Origin: Aureobasidium sp. EXF-3400 | Lineage: Eukaryota > Ascomycota > Dothideomycetes > Dothideales > Saccotheciaceae | DNA length: 64,000 nt | Direction: 5' to 3' | Assembly (NCBI GenBank): GCA_024195585.1 | Contig: SWBL01000156.1 | Span: forward strand, 48,268-112,267 | Shown: positions 40,621 through 52,294 of the stretch, in pieces | Layout: each line of letters starts with the position of its first letter | How positions within the stretch are numbered: position 1 is the first letter of the stretch | Program-made: the position numbers and the translations under genes | The notes under the pieces: generated by a model | Database searches by the model: none | The model's input: only the letters and a program-made list of their open reading frames with translations | What the model was told of the DNA's origin: nothing

Positions 40621-42916
40621 GTTGTAGATGTTAATTCTTTGAAGTGTGTTGTGAGATGTGTTGTTGGAAAACAGACGTGTTGTAACGAGAGAAAGGAAGA
40701 TTTGTGACAAAAGATCCTCGAACCTGCGAAGGAATACCTTTGTAGAGTTTTTGAGTGTGTGAGAAGATTTGTCGTTTTTGTTTTTGTCGAAGGAACTTGA
40801 TGTCTTTGACGAGGGTTAAAATTGTCTGAGAGTTTGCTCGTTGGTGGAGGCGTCAAGTTCTTTCTTGTTGTATCTGAGTCCGATTTTCGAGAACCTTCAA
40901 GGCTGGTCGAGGGAGTGCTTATGTAGAAAGATAATGCCAGAAGAGACACAGAAACCTGAAAGAAGACAACAGGGGCGTCCGGCGCAGAATCAATGGAGCC
41001 TGCACAAAGAGACCTCAATGTGGCACAATGGCGACAATGACCTTGATGATGCGAAAACAATGGAAACGACTGTGGGCTAAGCGAGCGGCAATAACCAGTA
41101 TTGATGAATGAATGAAAGTGATGAACAATTGAACAAAGATCGTTGACAGTGAGGGAACGTTTGGTGAGTGTCGTCGAGTGAAGGTTGTTGGGGGTGGATG
41201 TTGTGTTTGCGCTTTGGTGACCGTGACGCGCCAGATCCAGCTAGCGATGCAAACAAGCAAGAAAACGACAACCACCGGTGACTTTGAAGTTCGAAGAAGA
41301 AAAAACTGGATGCTTGTAGACACCTTAAACACCAACCAATGCAAGAAATGGTTACAAAAAAGGATACAACTGCCGGCAGCTGTGTGACCGGGGAAAAAGA
41401 CTCAAAGGACAACGACAGCCAGGCAAGCTCAAACCGGGGACATGGGATCTTGTATGTGGCACCCAAAGAAATAGCTTGTGTGTATGGCAGGCTCACAAGG
41501 TCCTATTGAGGCTATCGTTCGAGCATGGTCGAGACTTCGAAGCAAACAAGTGTTTCATCAACCATCAAGACCGGGCGGCAGTTTTGACATGTCGCGCGCG
41601 TGTCCAATGGCTCGTGAACTCGCATTTGTTTCTTGATCTTCCGAGACACATGCAGCCGCCACGTGTATACCGATATGCTCGGCAAAATGCTATACACAAC
41701 TGTCCTCAGGAGGCGTTGAAGCCATATGAGTGTGCAAGCCAACGAGACACGTCAAGGAGCCTCACACGCCACTCAGAACCTACGCAACAAAGAATTCGAG
41801 GCCAGTTCTTTGTCTCTGCCAGACAATCTGACATGCAATCGACCTCAACGAGTCCACAGCCTCTCGAGGCTACTCCATGCAAGACAGTCAGTCCTTGAAA
41901 CTTTTAGACACTATTTTTCTTGCACCGCGGTTTGACAAAGCGCTGTGTGTGACTCGAGAAAGACTACCGACTTTTTGGAAGGAGCAAAGAAGAAGGAAGG
42001 GACCAGGTGAGGTTTCACGCACTGTCCAGACCCGCGCTTGCGACGCTGTTCTGATTGGTCATCACCAACTTCCACTTGCACTCCATCTCGCGCCCAAGTC
42101 TGCCATTTCCGACAATAAACATATCTCATAGGCGCGCGCTGGAGATGAAAAAACCTCGGTCTCAGGTTTGATGTTCAACGCATGCATCTATGGTGTGCGT
42201 TTAGTCCCTCACGATTGTCAAGAGAGCGAGAGAAACTTTACCCGGTCTAGAAGATGGGTGGGACAGAAAAATATCTTCCCCCCTCTTGATCAGTTGTTCA
42301 CTGCAGTCTATCTCCGCGGACACATGCATGCATACGGATATATTTTGCTGATGTCAAGTGAGTGGCCCGATCCAATGTCAACACATTCGTCGGAAGTATT
42401 TCTCCGCTGCCAGCAGCCATAGGAAGGCATGGGTGTACACATTGCCTATTTGCCAACCAAAACGAAGCAGCAGCTGGTTTTTGCTTCTTCTCGAAGGAAG
42501 AACATGCATTGCTTGCTCAAAAGAGATAGTACAGCATATGTATCATGCTTATTCATGAGCCTAGACGCGATGTGCATGCAAAGATCGACACTGTCAAAGC
42601 TCAAAGGATGAACTGTGGAGGGATCGAGATGAGAGGATGAAGGGTATACATAAAGCGGCTCATGTATAACTGAGTGCATCAGATAACCGTCTTATAGGTG
42701 ATCGTCAGATAGTAGCTCTGCCTACACCATGCGCATGGCAAGCCTATAGGTATTCGAAGGTATTACAACACTGAAAGCAATGATACAGTTGACAACGGCT
42801 CACGTAGCAATATACAAGGGTGATCATATTGCTCGCATTGACATCAAAAGACAAACATATAGAAATTGCGATACTATCAGAATAAGCCGTACAGGAATCG
42901 ATGCCTTCGACGCGCA
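40621..42916. other. Long stretch without a supported gene
   Basis: About 2.3 kb. The first few hundred bases should hold the promoter of the LPMO-like gene. Short frames on both strands have no recognisable content, so it is either regulatory or gene-poor sequence. Confidence 0.4.
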
Positions 42917-44932
42917 CTAGTAGGCAGCCTCACTTGTTAAAATTAATTTCGTCAAGTCTTTAACTAATCCCAATTTTCTTTGCCATTCTTCCATACGTGA
43001 GTTGACCTTCTTGTGCGACGAGGTCCACTCTCGTGTACAATTTGGCGTTGACATGCTGATATCGAATGGACAGAGCCATTGTGCCTCTTCGCCGTGTTCT
43101 CCTTTCAATTCTTCCATGGGAAAATATACGGCTGCATATAGAGAATCGAACAACTGCTCATCGAGTTCCATGAAACGAGTCAGTCTCGATCACTTATGCA
43201 AGAGAGCGTTTTGTCCTACTGACACCACCCTAGGACGCATTCCTCTCATCTTAGCATAAATGACCTGGTTTGCAATGGCTTCTGATGTACGGTTGGCCCT
43301 GAGAATGAAGTCGTGTGCACTTGTCTCTGTCGAGAACGGGTAATCGCGAGGCTCGAAGTAATCGCAGAGCTCATCGACCTCGATGTCGTGGTTTGCAACG
43401 AAAGATGGCACAAGATCGCCTTTGCAGGCCTGGGTACCGATGACAGCCAACGATGCGACAGTAGCCTTGCCGAGCCTCTCGATGTTCCTTGCGAGGCAGC
43501 GTGCGGTCATGAGGTGTGCATCTCTGTCTGTGCGTTGGAATACCCTGCCTTTGACATAGCTACTCTGTCTCCAAACAAAGATTGAGTGGGTTTTGCGAGG
43601 AGCCGGCGTGAGTTGCTCAATGGCCTGGAGAAGTCCTATTGACGGCACGATGGGGTAGAAGTCGATGACCTGAATCCAGCTTTTATCGATCTGCCAGAGG
43701 AGGCCTCTGTCCAGCAACTTCCATGCATGCAGTGACAATTTCTTTCCACCTGGACCAGTATCCGGAAAGAAGTGCGCAATCAACACAGCGCGGGATCTAA
43801 ACGTGACATCAAAGGTCGTGCAGTTGTAGTTCTGCTCGCCTGGAGGGAGAGGAGCTGCCAGTTTGAGACAATGGCGATGGCGGATGTGTCGGTAGTAGAC
43901 CATGCGATTTACGAACGATCTGCCACATCCGAAAAGACACCGTGCTTGTCAAAGTAGTCCCAGTGAACCGGCTCCGCAAGGTGTAAGTAGAACTCGGTAA
44001 GCTCTGTGGCAGGACCGAAACTTCTCTTGCAATCAGGCACAGGACATTTGAAGAAGGCAGTCGCGCCAGCCGCCATCGTTTCGTGGTATTCTGGGAAGTC
44101 CTCGCCCGCTGCAATGTCTCCAGCGATCTGTGTTCGAAATTCGATATCTTCGTATCTCTTCCAGGATCCGCCGAACTCTGTCGCCATGCCGTACTCGTTG
44201 AGAGCCCTTTTTTTCGAGTCGCAGACAGCAACCTTGCGAGAGCCTGGGAATGGGAGTTCGTCGTCGTCAGGGCCTTGGATGTCTGGAATCACCGCAACGA
44301 AGCCAGCCGATTCATCAGAGTACTCGCCTGCGTCGTATACGGTGGTGGAACAACGAGTCCCTGCCTTGTCTGCGATGCGAGTGGCAATCTCGAGGGACGT
44401 GTGGTATCGAGCCTCTGTGTTCTCAAATGCTGACTTGGGGACGTCATCGGGCACATGGCGTAGGACGTCATAACACATGTCCTGGTTGGAGTTGGGATCT
44501 TGGGAAGACGTTGATAGGACTGCATGTGGATCCAGAGCTTTCGGGCCATTGGTAGTGCAGGTTATTTTCCAGCTAGTGTGGCTGTGTGTTAAGGACGTAT
44601 CAGAATGCACAACACCTTTCGAATACTACGCGCTCCCATAGAGACCTGACAACATTATGGCTCTCAGTGGATGCTTCTTTCCTACAGTGAGAACTGTGCA
44701 TCTCTACAGCTACAAGTGTGACAGACTTCGGCACGCGGGGAGAGTGGTTCTGGATATATGGGCGGGTATCCACATTCCAGATGCTCTTGTTATGTGTTGA
44801 AGAAAGCTGGACATTCAAGCAAACAAGATCCTCGTGAGTGAAGCTGTTCTGCTCCATCTGGGAGAAGAGTTGCCCGCTCTCCGAGATCAAGTTCGCTCCG
44901 GTTAGAGTCAACGTGATGGCCCCTGGAGCCAT
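42917..44932 (-). CDS. Unresolved multi-exon or decayed gene with a C2H2-like zinc finger
   Basis: Three coding-looking blocks follow each other. The first, 44932 downward, begins MAPGAITLTLTGANLISES. The second, 43909 to about 44600, has FKCPVPDCKRSFGPATELTEFYLHL, a C2H2-like finger. The third runs 43192-43903 with QNYNCTTFDVTFRSRAVLIAHFFPD, and the same frame resumes after a stop at 43190-43192 for 42917-43171 (MELDEQLFDSLYAAVYF). The second block ends at TAA where GTAAAT could be a donor, but the acceptor giving a matching frame was not found. I cannot tell a spliced gene from a decaying one. No function is assigned. Block 1 could instead be an exon of the gene upstream (see 44908-46210). 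Confidence 0.4.
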
Positions 44933-46210
44933 GCATTTGTGCGTGTTTGTGCAAAGTGGAAAGTGGAAAGTGGCGCATCCTGAGGAGACGTCTTGCGTGA
45001 GCTGGTAGGGCGACGAGATATGGGAACACCATCCATCTGATCACCGACGAGTGTATCTGCAGTCTTGCGCAAGCTTTCTCTCACAGTTTTGTTGCAATTC
45101 ACAACTGCAACGGGAGAGTCACTTGTTGAACCAGTATCCGCTCCCAAGTCGTGACCAGACGAAGAAGTCTCAATATCATCATCATCAGAATGGAGTGATG
45201 GCCGCGAGAAGGAAGAATCATCGCCGCTCACGTAGTTGAACGCAGGCTCGCTGTATGTACCAGGTGGTGGCCGGGCACGCTTGCTCAGATCTGCTGGAGA
45301 GGGTGGCAGCGACGACAGAGACGAATCAGAGTCGGAGCCGGAGTCGGAGATGTGGTCAACGTCCTCGAAACTCCGCTTCTCTGGACTGACTGGACCAGAG
45401 GCCTGCTTTGCTTCAGACTGGGAGGGTTGCGTAGGCAATTTATCGGCGGACACGGCCTCTTGAGATTCGAACATCTGGTCGAGTGTTTCGGGTCCCTGCT
45501 TCTTTGCGCTTGGCTTCTTTTGATGACCGGAGACTCCAACAGCATCGTTCGTATCCTGACTCGGTTCAGGAAGAGGAAGGTTGGTGGCGGAGCTTGGGTT
45601 GTCACGGTGTTCAGATACGTGAGCACGAGGCCTGCTGGCGTCTTGCTTCTGATGAGTCTCAGGAGCCTGGTCGACTGAGTCCAGATCCTGCTTCGAAGGT
45701 TGTTGAGCAGGACCAGCAATTGACCTTGGCTTCCCACGATCTTCTACGATCCTGGCACAAGACTTGTTGAAGTTTTGCTTCTGTTGAGCGGCGGAAACTT
45801 CGTCAACAGACTCCTTGATATCTTTCCTGGGGTTCTGATTGAATCCAGCACGTGGCCTCCTCGTCCTCGTGATGTATTCCTTTGGCCGCCGACCATCAAC
45901 GGCATCGGTTGGGCCCATGTCCTGCTCCTCATGAGTCTTGGAGGTTGGAAGCTGAGAGGTGGAAGTTGAACGCTGGGACTTGAAGGTTGGAAGCTGAGAG
46001 GTGGAGGTTGAACGCTGGGACTTGGAGGCTAGAGGCTGAGCCTCTGAATCGGCGAGGCTCAACGTGGTGCTCGCGAACTGGAGGCTTGTCGTGATAGCCG
46101 CGGACTCGAGGCTCAACGTGGTAGCCGCGGGCTGGAGGCTCATCGTGGTAGCTGCGGCTGGTGTACTCCGAGTGAGGCGTAGCAGGCCAGGTGTTGTAGT
46201 CCTGGCTCAT
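44908..46210 (-). CDS. Disordered, repeat-rich hypothetical protein
   Basis: ATG at 46141-46143 opens 411 residues (MSLQPAATTLSL). A second frame from ATG at 46208-46210 is also open for 93 codons and reads as regular 9-residue units YHVEPRVRG, YHDKPPVRE, HHVEPRRFR. Both frames cross the same DNA repeats. The remaining protein is almost entirely Ser/Gln/Pro/Asp/Lys and looks disordered, with an acidic Ser stretch (DSGSDSDSSLSSLPPSP). Near its end, splicing at GTGATC (about 45041) to CAG|GGG before 44920 would join TLV to GAITLTLTGAN in frame, fusing this gene to the zinc-finger locus. That model is inference. No function is assigned. Confidence 0.45.
45941..46024. repeat. 42-bp tandem repeat, two copies
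   Basis: Two adjacent 42-bp units (45941-45982 and 45983-46024) differ at only two or three positions; each includes GGTTGGAAGCTGAGAGGTGG. They lie inside the disordered protein and encode the duplicated motif QRSTSTSQLPT on the minus strand. Confidence 0.9.
46054..46161. repeat. 27-bp tandem repeat, four copies
   Basis: Four head-to-tail units of 27 bp start at 46054, 46081, 46108 and 46135, each beginning GAGGCT and containing CGTGGT or CGTGAT. As 27 is a multiple of three, every frame stays open. In the frame from 46210 they give 9-residue units with a [YH]H-[DV]-[EK]-P core. Confidence 0.9.
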
Positions 46211-46718
46211 GTGATTTTGTTCACGCGAGAGCGAATAGCGCTTGGGCTCAGTTCTTCGACTAACCCGGGGATAGCTTCGACCATCGCTTGAAGCTCCTCA
46301 TGGCGTATACCCGGCAAGTGAAGCCTGTGGCCAATCTCGTCTAGGATGTCCCAGACGTCCTACCTAGATATAGCAACCGAATGTGAAGATTGCGTTGAAA
46401 TAAAACCAGAGGAAGAGCTGCTGCGCAGGGAACATGCAATGCAATGTAAGCAGGCGTGATGTAATGAAGCTGGTATGAGTCAATGGAGCAACCGTGGGCG
46501 CCAGATTGTGCGAGCTATGGCGGAGAGTGGATGCAAAAGCAGCGGGTGCAGGAGAGCGTGATGTATCGAAAGTGTAGAGAACAGATGGCAACAGGAAGTC
46601 GCGGCCGTACACGCAAGCAGCGAAGTTGATATGGATAGGAAGTGACGTTAGTTGCTCGGCGTCAGCATCGCTCCTGCCTGGTATATGATTTTATCATTGC
46701 CTATGGAATAAGTAATCC
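46211..46718. other. Intergenic region
   Basis: About 500 bases between the repeat-rich gene start and the photolyase 3' end. No gene is supported. Confidence 0.4.
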
Positions 46719-48644
46719 TCAAGCAGTGTTTTTACCTAGACCCTCCTTATATCGCGCAAGACATCGATCTCTACAGACCTTATGATCAACCATCGGGCGA
46801 GGATATCCCGCCTTTTCAGCATCTCTCGCCGCTCCTCTGCCATAAGGATCATGTATTGCTTTCCCCTTGATGTTCTTCAACTCCGGCAACCACTTTCTGA
46901 TGTATTCACCCTGCTCGTCGAACTTTTCGCTCTGTAGTAGTGGATTGAACACACGGAAATATGGTTGTGGATCTACACCTGTAGATGCAGCGAAACCCCA
47001 TCCACCATTGTTGGATGCAAAATCGCCGTCGATGAGGTGTTCCATGAAATATCTCTCGCCCATACGCCAGTCGAGCAGAAGGTCTTTGGCGAGGAAGCTG
47101 GCGACGATCATTCTGCATCTGTTGTGCATGTAGGCCATGGAGTGCATCTGACGAATTGCTGCATCGACGATCGGGAAGCCTGTCCTGCCTTCGCACCAGC
47201 GAGTGAAGTGTTCATCATTGTATTCCCATCTGACTTTTGTGTACTCGTACTTGAAGGGCTTGGACATACACACATAAGGCCAGTGGGCTAGCACGTGTTT
47301 GTAAAAGTCTCGCCAGGCGACCTCTGATATCCATGTCTTGATACCTTCGTTACCAGCGTCCAGCTTATCAGCCGTGTTGATCTTGCGAGCGGCCCTAATG
47401 GCTGTCCTTGCGGCAAGGGTACCAGTTGAAAAATGTACAGAGAGGACACCAGTACTATTTGCGGCAGGAATATTGCGAGCGTCCTTGTAGTTGCTGATTT
47501 TCTTGTCGAGGAACTTGTTGAGGCGATCGAGAGCCTCGTGCTCACCTGGTGGCCATAGAGCCTTGAACCGCTCCCTTTCTTCATCACTGAGCTTCTTGTT
47601 CTCAGGAGCTGATGGTATTGCTGCTTGGAACAAGTCTGCATACTTTTCACGTGCTGAAGCAGGATTGTGATCTGGTGCGGCAAACTCGTCCAACATGGTT
47701 GGATTTGCGTGAAGGTGACGGATCCAGGCTTTGAACCATGGTGTATAGACTGAATATTGCTTGCCCTGACCTGTTGTGAGATCGCCAGGTGGCACTACAA
47801 CATCATCATGAACCGCGTGGAAATCAATGCCTTTCTCAAGACATGAAGTCGTCAAGCCAGCATCCCTCCTTAGCTCGTCGACCTCGTACTCTATTGCGCA
47901 GAAGACGTGTTTTGCACCCCAAGCTTCGCATAGCTCCATGATGCGACCTGAAACATTCTTGCGTATCTCGACAGTCTCGGTGTATAGGGGTATATCCTTC
48001 TTGGCCAAGTCTTCCTTGAGCACTTGCAAGGTCCTGAGCTCGAAATCGACACGAACGGCAGCGGTCAAGTGAGCCTGGTAGTCCTGGGGACTGACAATGA
48101 ACAAGCAGATCAAGGGTACACCTTTTGATTTTGCCTTCTCGCTTGCCAGGTGCAGAGCGCGATTGTCTGTTGTACGCAGATCGCGTTTGAACCAGTGTAC
48201 CACAGCATCTCCAACTTCGATCTTCTTGCGCGCAAAGGCCGTCTTCTGCACAGCTTGAGTGAGCAGCTCAATGGGTCGTGGGATCTCGTTCGCGTTGTAG
48301 CGAGCACATCGTTCATTCGACATCTCAGCCGGATAGAACTCTCTTTGTATGACACCATATTCTTCCTCCTGTTTCTCGCGTTCCGGGTCATGGTATTCTG
48401 GTGCTTCCGTCTTGATCTTGGTATTGGGTTCAGGCTTGATGTCTGGCTTGATGGATGGTTGCAAGGCGTCGAAGGCCGTCTTCTTGAGTGCAGGAGCTTC
48501 GGTTGGCAAACTCGAGGTTGCTTTGCGCTTGGGAGGCATTGTGTAGGATGCAGGGCGGGTGAAGGTTGTTCGTAAAGGCGTGGTTGGTTTTTTGAAGGAG
48601 CTCAAGTTGGTCCGACGACAGGCCTGGATGGCAAAGTGTCGCAT
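46719..48644 (-). CDS. PHR1: CPD photolyase (class I deoxyribodipyrimidine photolyase)
   Basis: ATG at 48642-48644 gives 641 residues without introns. The enzyme uses blue light and FAD to split cyclobutane pyrimidine dimers. An N-terminal antenna-binding alpha/beta domain starts at AVVHWFKRDLRTTDNRAL. The FAD-binding helical domain includes STGVLSVHFSTGTLAARTA, WRDFYKHVLAHWP, WCEGRTGFPIVDAAIRQM, MHNRCRMIVASFLAKDLLLDW and DFASNNGGWGFAASTGVDPQPYFRVFNP. The aromatic residues expected of the tryptophan electron chain are present in these blocks. The N-terminus has an Arg/Ser-rich presequence (MRHFAIQACRRTNLSSF), and an internal Met follows at MPPKRKAT, a possible nuclear signal. Two starts could therefore send the enzyme to mitochondria and nucleus. 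Confidence 0.94.
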   Translation of the reverse strand: MRHFAIQACRRTNLSSFKKPTTPLRTTFTRPASYTMPPKRKATSSLPTEAPALKKTAFDALQPSIKPDIKPEPNTKIKTEAPEYHDPEREKQEEEYGVIQREFYPAEMSNERCARYNANEIPRPIELLTQAVQKTAFARKKIEVGDAVVHWFKRDLRTTDNRALHLASEKAKSKGVPLICLFIVSPQDYQAHLTAAVRVDFELRTLQVLKEDLAKKDIPLYTETVEIRKNVSGRIMELCEAWGAKHVFCAIEYEVDELRRDAGLTTSCLEKGIDFHAVHDDVVVPPGDLTTGQGKQYSVYTPWFKAWIRHLHANPTMLDEFAAPDHNPASAREKYADLFQAAIPSAPENKKLSDEERERFKALWPPGEHEALDRLNKFLDKKISNYKDARNIPAANSTGVLSVHFSTGTLAARTAIRAARKINTADKLDAGNEGIKTWISEVAWRDFYKHVLAHWPYVCMSKPFKYEYTKVRWEYNDEHFTRWCEGRTGFPIVDAAIRQMHSMAYMHNRCRMIVASFLAKDLLLDWRMGERYFMEHLIDGDFASNNGGWGFAASTGVDPQPYFRVFNPLLQSEKFDEQGEYIRKWLPELKNIKGKAIHDPYGRGAARDAEKAGYPRPMVDHKVCRDRCLARYKEGLGKNTA

Positions 48645-49124
48645 GTACGAGGAGACGGATAGCAATGTAGACAGTACGAAGACATGGCGATGGGCATTGT
48701 TTAGACTATTAAGGTGCTTCTTTGTTACAACGGCCGATCAATAGATTGACGCGTAGAGCGTGTCGATCGATCGCCAACTCGCTGACGTCGTCGTTGACCC
48801 TTGCACTCCTCAAGTTTCAACACGCTGAGATGCTTCCTACCCATATGCAAAGTATTATGGAAATGCACGATACTTTAGAGAAACACGATAGTACCCATCG
48901 AGATGCGATCCATCCTAGGCTCTCCCTGGATACGTCTTCAGTCTAGAACTCATTGTGCCTTCTTATAGCGAGAATGTCGAGGAGGGCGGGAGCTACATAC
49001 TTCAGCAAGGGAGGATGCTTAAGCTTAGTCAAGTATACATTCTATTACATATAGGCAATATAAACCAGCTACACAACTATCTCTTCATTATCAGCGATTG
49101 CTCTTGCGCACACATACTCATCAC
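48645..49124. other. Photolyase promoter region
   Basis: 480 bases between the photolyase start and the peptidase 3' end. No light-response element was confirmed by eye. Confidence 0.4.
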
Positions 49125-51602
49125 TCAACTCAGCACGCCAGCAGCTCTCCACACAATACCTTCGATGATACCAGCCCATCTGTAAAGTGCCTTCTTGTCG
49201 CCTGCCTGGACTGCCTCAACAAGTCCAGGGTACGTGTCTCCAGCATACCCGGTCCACTTGCCGGGTGCAAACACAACATGTTTGAACCAGCTTCTGCCAT
49301 CAAGACCCTTAGGGAAAAGGAAAGCACGTTCCAGTACCTTGTACTGCGTGTTGACAGCGCGGATCTGGGCGAAAAGTCTGATGGTGGCAGCAGTGTTGGG
49401 TTTGCCCTCTGCTGCAGTGGCCTGGACAGCCAGATCAGCAGCGTGCGCATCAAACTTGTGCGCAGCACGCTGAAGTTGGTCGATAGCCAGGTCAAGGTTA
49501 GCGAACATGGACACGTCTTCCTCTCCCTTGGCACCGTAGGCCATGCCGGATGAGTTGGCCATGTGCTTGACACTGTCGAGATATCTCTCGAGGCTGGAGG
49601 CGTAATCGCTGGCATTAAAAGGAACCACAGGCTTTTCAATCAACGAGGCTGCGAGAAGAGACCAGATCTTGGCCGCTGTGACATGATACTGGAAAGTAGG
49701 ATCACCAAATTTGATCATCCAGGCCCAGCTGTCGTAGTTACTGTGATAGTGGTATATCGGATCTTTGGGTCCAGTTTTACCGAAGCCGAAATCAACACTA
49801 GGAATGCCAGCAAAGTCCTGGAAGGCTGTGAAATCAGAGCCAGATCCCATGGTCCCGATGTGCTTGTCCCACAAGTCATACACAGTTGATCCTTCGACTG
49901 TCTGATTAGGCGACTTGATAGACTTGGTGACTTCGTAGATGGCTTGATTCAGCAGAGGCGCCGCGTTGGCGTTGAATCTAGTGCCACGAGTGCCGACATC
50001 AACGTTCAAGTAGGCAACAGCAGAGTCCTTGAGCCAAGGCAGATAATCTTCGACCCACTCAGTTGAGCCAACAAGGCCGTATTCTTCACCATCCCAACTG
50101 GCAAAAACGATAGTCCTTTGTGGCTTCCACCCTTTCGACAGAGCAACGCCGAACGAGCGGATGACTTCGTTGAGGGCAGCTGATCCAGAGTTGGGGTCAG
50201 CTCCTCCGACAATCCACGCGTCTCTGTGATTGCCGAGGATGATGACTTCGTCTGAGATTGATCCATTGATCACGCCGATCGTATTCCAGATAGGTGTAAT
50301 GGTGTAGTTCTGGAGGTTCATCATATTAATGGTGACTGATGGTGGCGAAGGGCCGATATTGTAGGAGACATCCTTGTGTTCAAGACCGCCCTTGTGCCAG
50401 CGAGCAGGGAAAGACGACGCATTTGGCCCATGGCCGTTCAATGCTTGGAGTAGGGGGATGGCCTCAGCATACGAGATGGGCAACGAGGGAATGGAAGGAG
50501 TGGATGCATTTGCAGCTTTGCGAGGCACACCAGGCTTCGAAGCGTACCCAGGAGTAGTGGGGTCACCAGGGAACTGACCTGCACACGTGAAGTTAATAAC
50601 TTGTGCGAAACAAGCACATGGGGGACTTACTCAGGTATTGAACACTGCCTCTCTGCACAGAGCTTGGGTTTCTGGCAGGTCCCTCGGGGTATGGCTTGTA
50701 ACCGTTTACTTCTGTAACAAGACCATCGTCACCAGGATCGCTGTAGATGATTGTTCCTACCATACCGAGCTCTTGAGCTCTCTTGACCTTAAGGCCTCTG
50801 AAGATAGCACCATATCTCACGAGGGCGATCTTGCCCTTGAGTTCGATACCTGCAGCAAGCAGGTTCTCGAAGTCGATAAAGGTACCGTAGTTACAGTAGA
50901 CATATTGTGCAGTGACGTTGCCGCTAGCAGAATAGCCGTGGAAGGTAGGAATACGGTCTTTCAAACCAGTTGTGGGATCCTCTTCTAGGACGTCTTCCTC
51001 GAGAGTTGCTTCGAAAGAAACCTCACCGTCCTTCAGTAGAGCAAGTCTGTGGTCCAAAGGATAGTTGATGTAGACTTCGTATGGCACAACCTCACTCTTG
51101 ACACCAAATTCTTCCCATCTGTCCTTAGTCCACACAGCTTGACTGAGGTTCTGTCCAGCAAGATGGGGGCCGGCAGTGTAGTACTGGGACCATTCTTTGG
51201 CCTTCTTTGGATCGGGTGTGGTCGAGAGAATGTCCTTGAGGTCTGAGTAACTCAGGCCGTTTCCAGCAGGCCAGTTCGAGTGGGGTGGTAGAACGGAGCC
51301 GGACAGGCTGTCCCATGGCACGACACGATCTTGTTTGTCGTCTCCGAACACGTCACTCTGACCAAATACGAAGGATAGGAAGGCGAGCGCGAGCGTGGTA
51401 AGCGGTAGGACGACCAGGGCTATGGTGCAAAAGCGGCGAAGCTGTGCTGTTTCAGCGACCCGTTTTTGCTTGTATCCAGCCTCGCTGAGGATGATGGACC
51501 TAAGCCTGCAAACAAACTCACTGTATGATTTCCATATCGATCACGATGAGGTCGTACGCCAACAACTTGGATGAGCGGGGTCTGCTCGTCATTCGAGGCC
51601 AT
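49125..51602 (-). CDS. M28 zinc peptidase, glutamate carboxypeptidase II / Vps70-like, type II membrane protein
   Basis: Three exons: 51522-51602, 50631-51441 and 49125-50578, giving 781 residues. The first acceptor was placed before LRRFCTIALVVLPLTTL because it restores frame with the exon-1 peptide ending DRYGNHT (80-nt intron). A cytoplasmic N-terminus is followed by one transmembrane helix (about 31-52), then a PA-type insert and the M28 catalytic domain. Zinc ligands fit the family: His415 in LGNHRDAW, Asp425 in GADPNSGSAAL, Glu462/Glu463 in SWDGEEYG, Asp491 in NVDVG, and His576 in YHYHSNYDSW. The C-terminal dimerisation domain ends GIIEGIVWRAAG. It is probably vacuolar or secretory-pathway exopeptidase. 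Its substrate is unknown; fungal members are not known folate hydrolases. Confidence 0.92.
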
Positions 51603-52294
51603 GTTTCGAGCTGTCTTCTTCTCTCTCATCTCTTTCATTATGAACACATTGGCTCTAAGGGAGACACGGGTCGCAAGGAGAATTTGAGCGTAAGGAAGAT
51701 ATTTGATACGCGATGGCGGAATTGGCAGCCATCTTTGCGACGACTCCACTTCTGCTCAAAGGTCTGAGATAGGGCGTTCGCGCGACCGACGACCTTCCCA
51801 CTTGAGCTTCGATTCGGCCGATCTATGTCATCGGTCTTGGCATGTCCGCAGATGGTGCCCGTTACGATTTTACCGGACTTCGCTGCGGTTCGTCTCTGCT
51901 GCGAACGACAGATGTCGTGAACATGCCAAGAATACCTCTTGACCTGAATTTGAGTATGTTTAAGCTTGTCAAAAATATCCTGGTATGCTCCGTAGCTTCT
52001 CTGAAAAAGAATAGAATTCCAGCCATCTCTGCCTACCCCATGGCAATCATGCTGAACACTGAGGATAACATTGGAACAAGTCTGAGTAACTACTCACAGA
52101 CTTTGAGAAATCTGGGTCTTTAGGGGCGTTTCGAGGTCGAATGCTTGCTTGGCTCCAGACCAGCATATCTAACTGCTTTCTGCCGAAGACAACTCTGCTG
52201 ATTTCCGATGTTGAGAATATCATGGCATCGACCACGAAGAATTGTCTGCAGCACGTCCGGGTCGCTAAAGGGCTTTAGCTTGGGTTTCCAGGTT
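51603..52294. other. Intergenic region
   Basis: Promoter region of the peptidase and 3' flank of the Zn2Cys6 gene. Short frames have no support. Confidence 0.4.

Noticed and set aside
43192..43903. Intron from GTAAAT (43909) to CAG near 43853 joining the zinc-finger block to the next block
   Set aside because: The signals look right, but the exon phases do not match, so the join would shift the frame. It is kept only as an open question.
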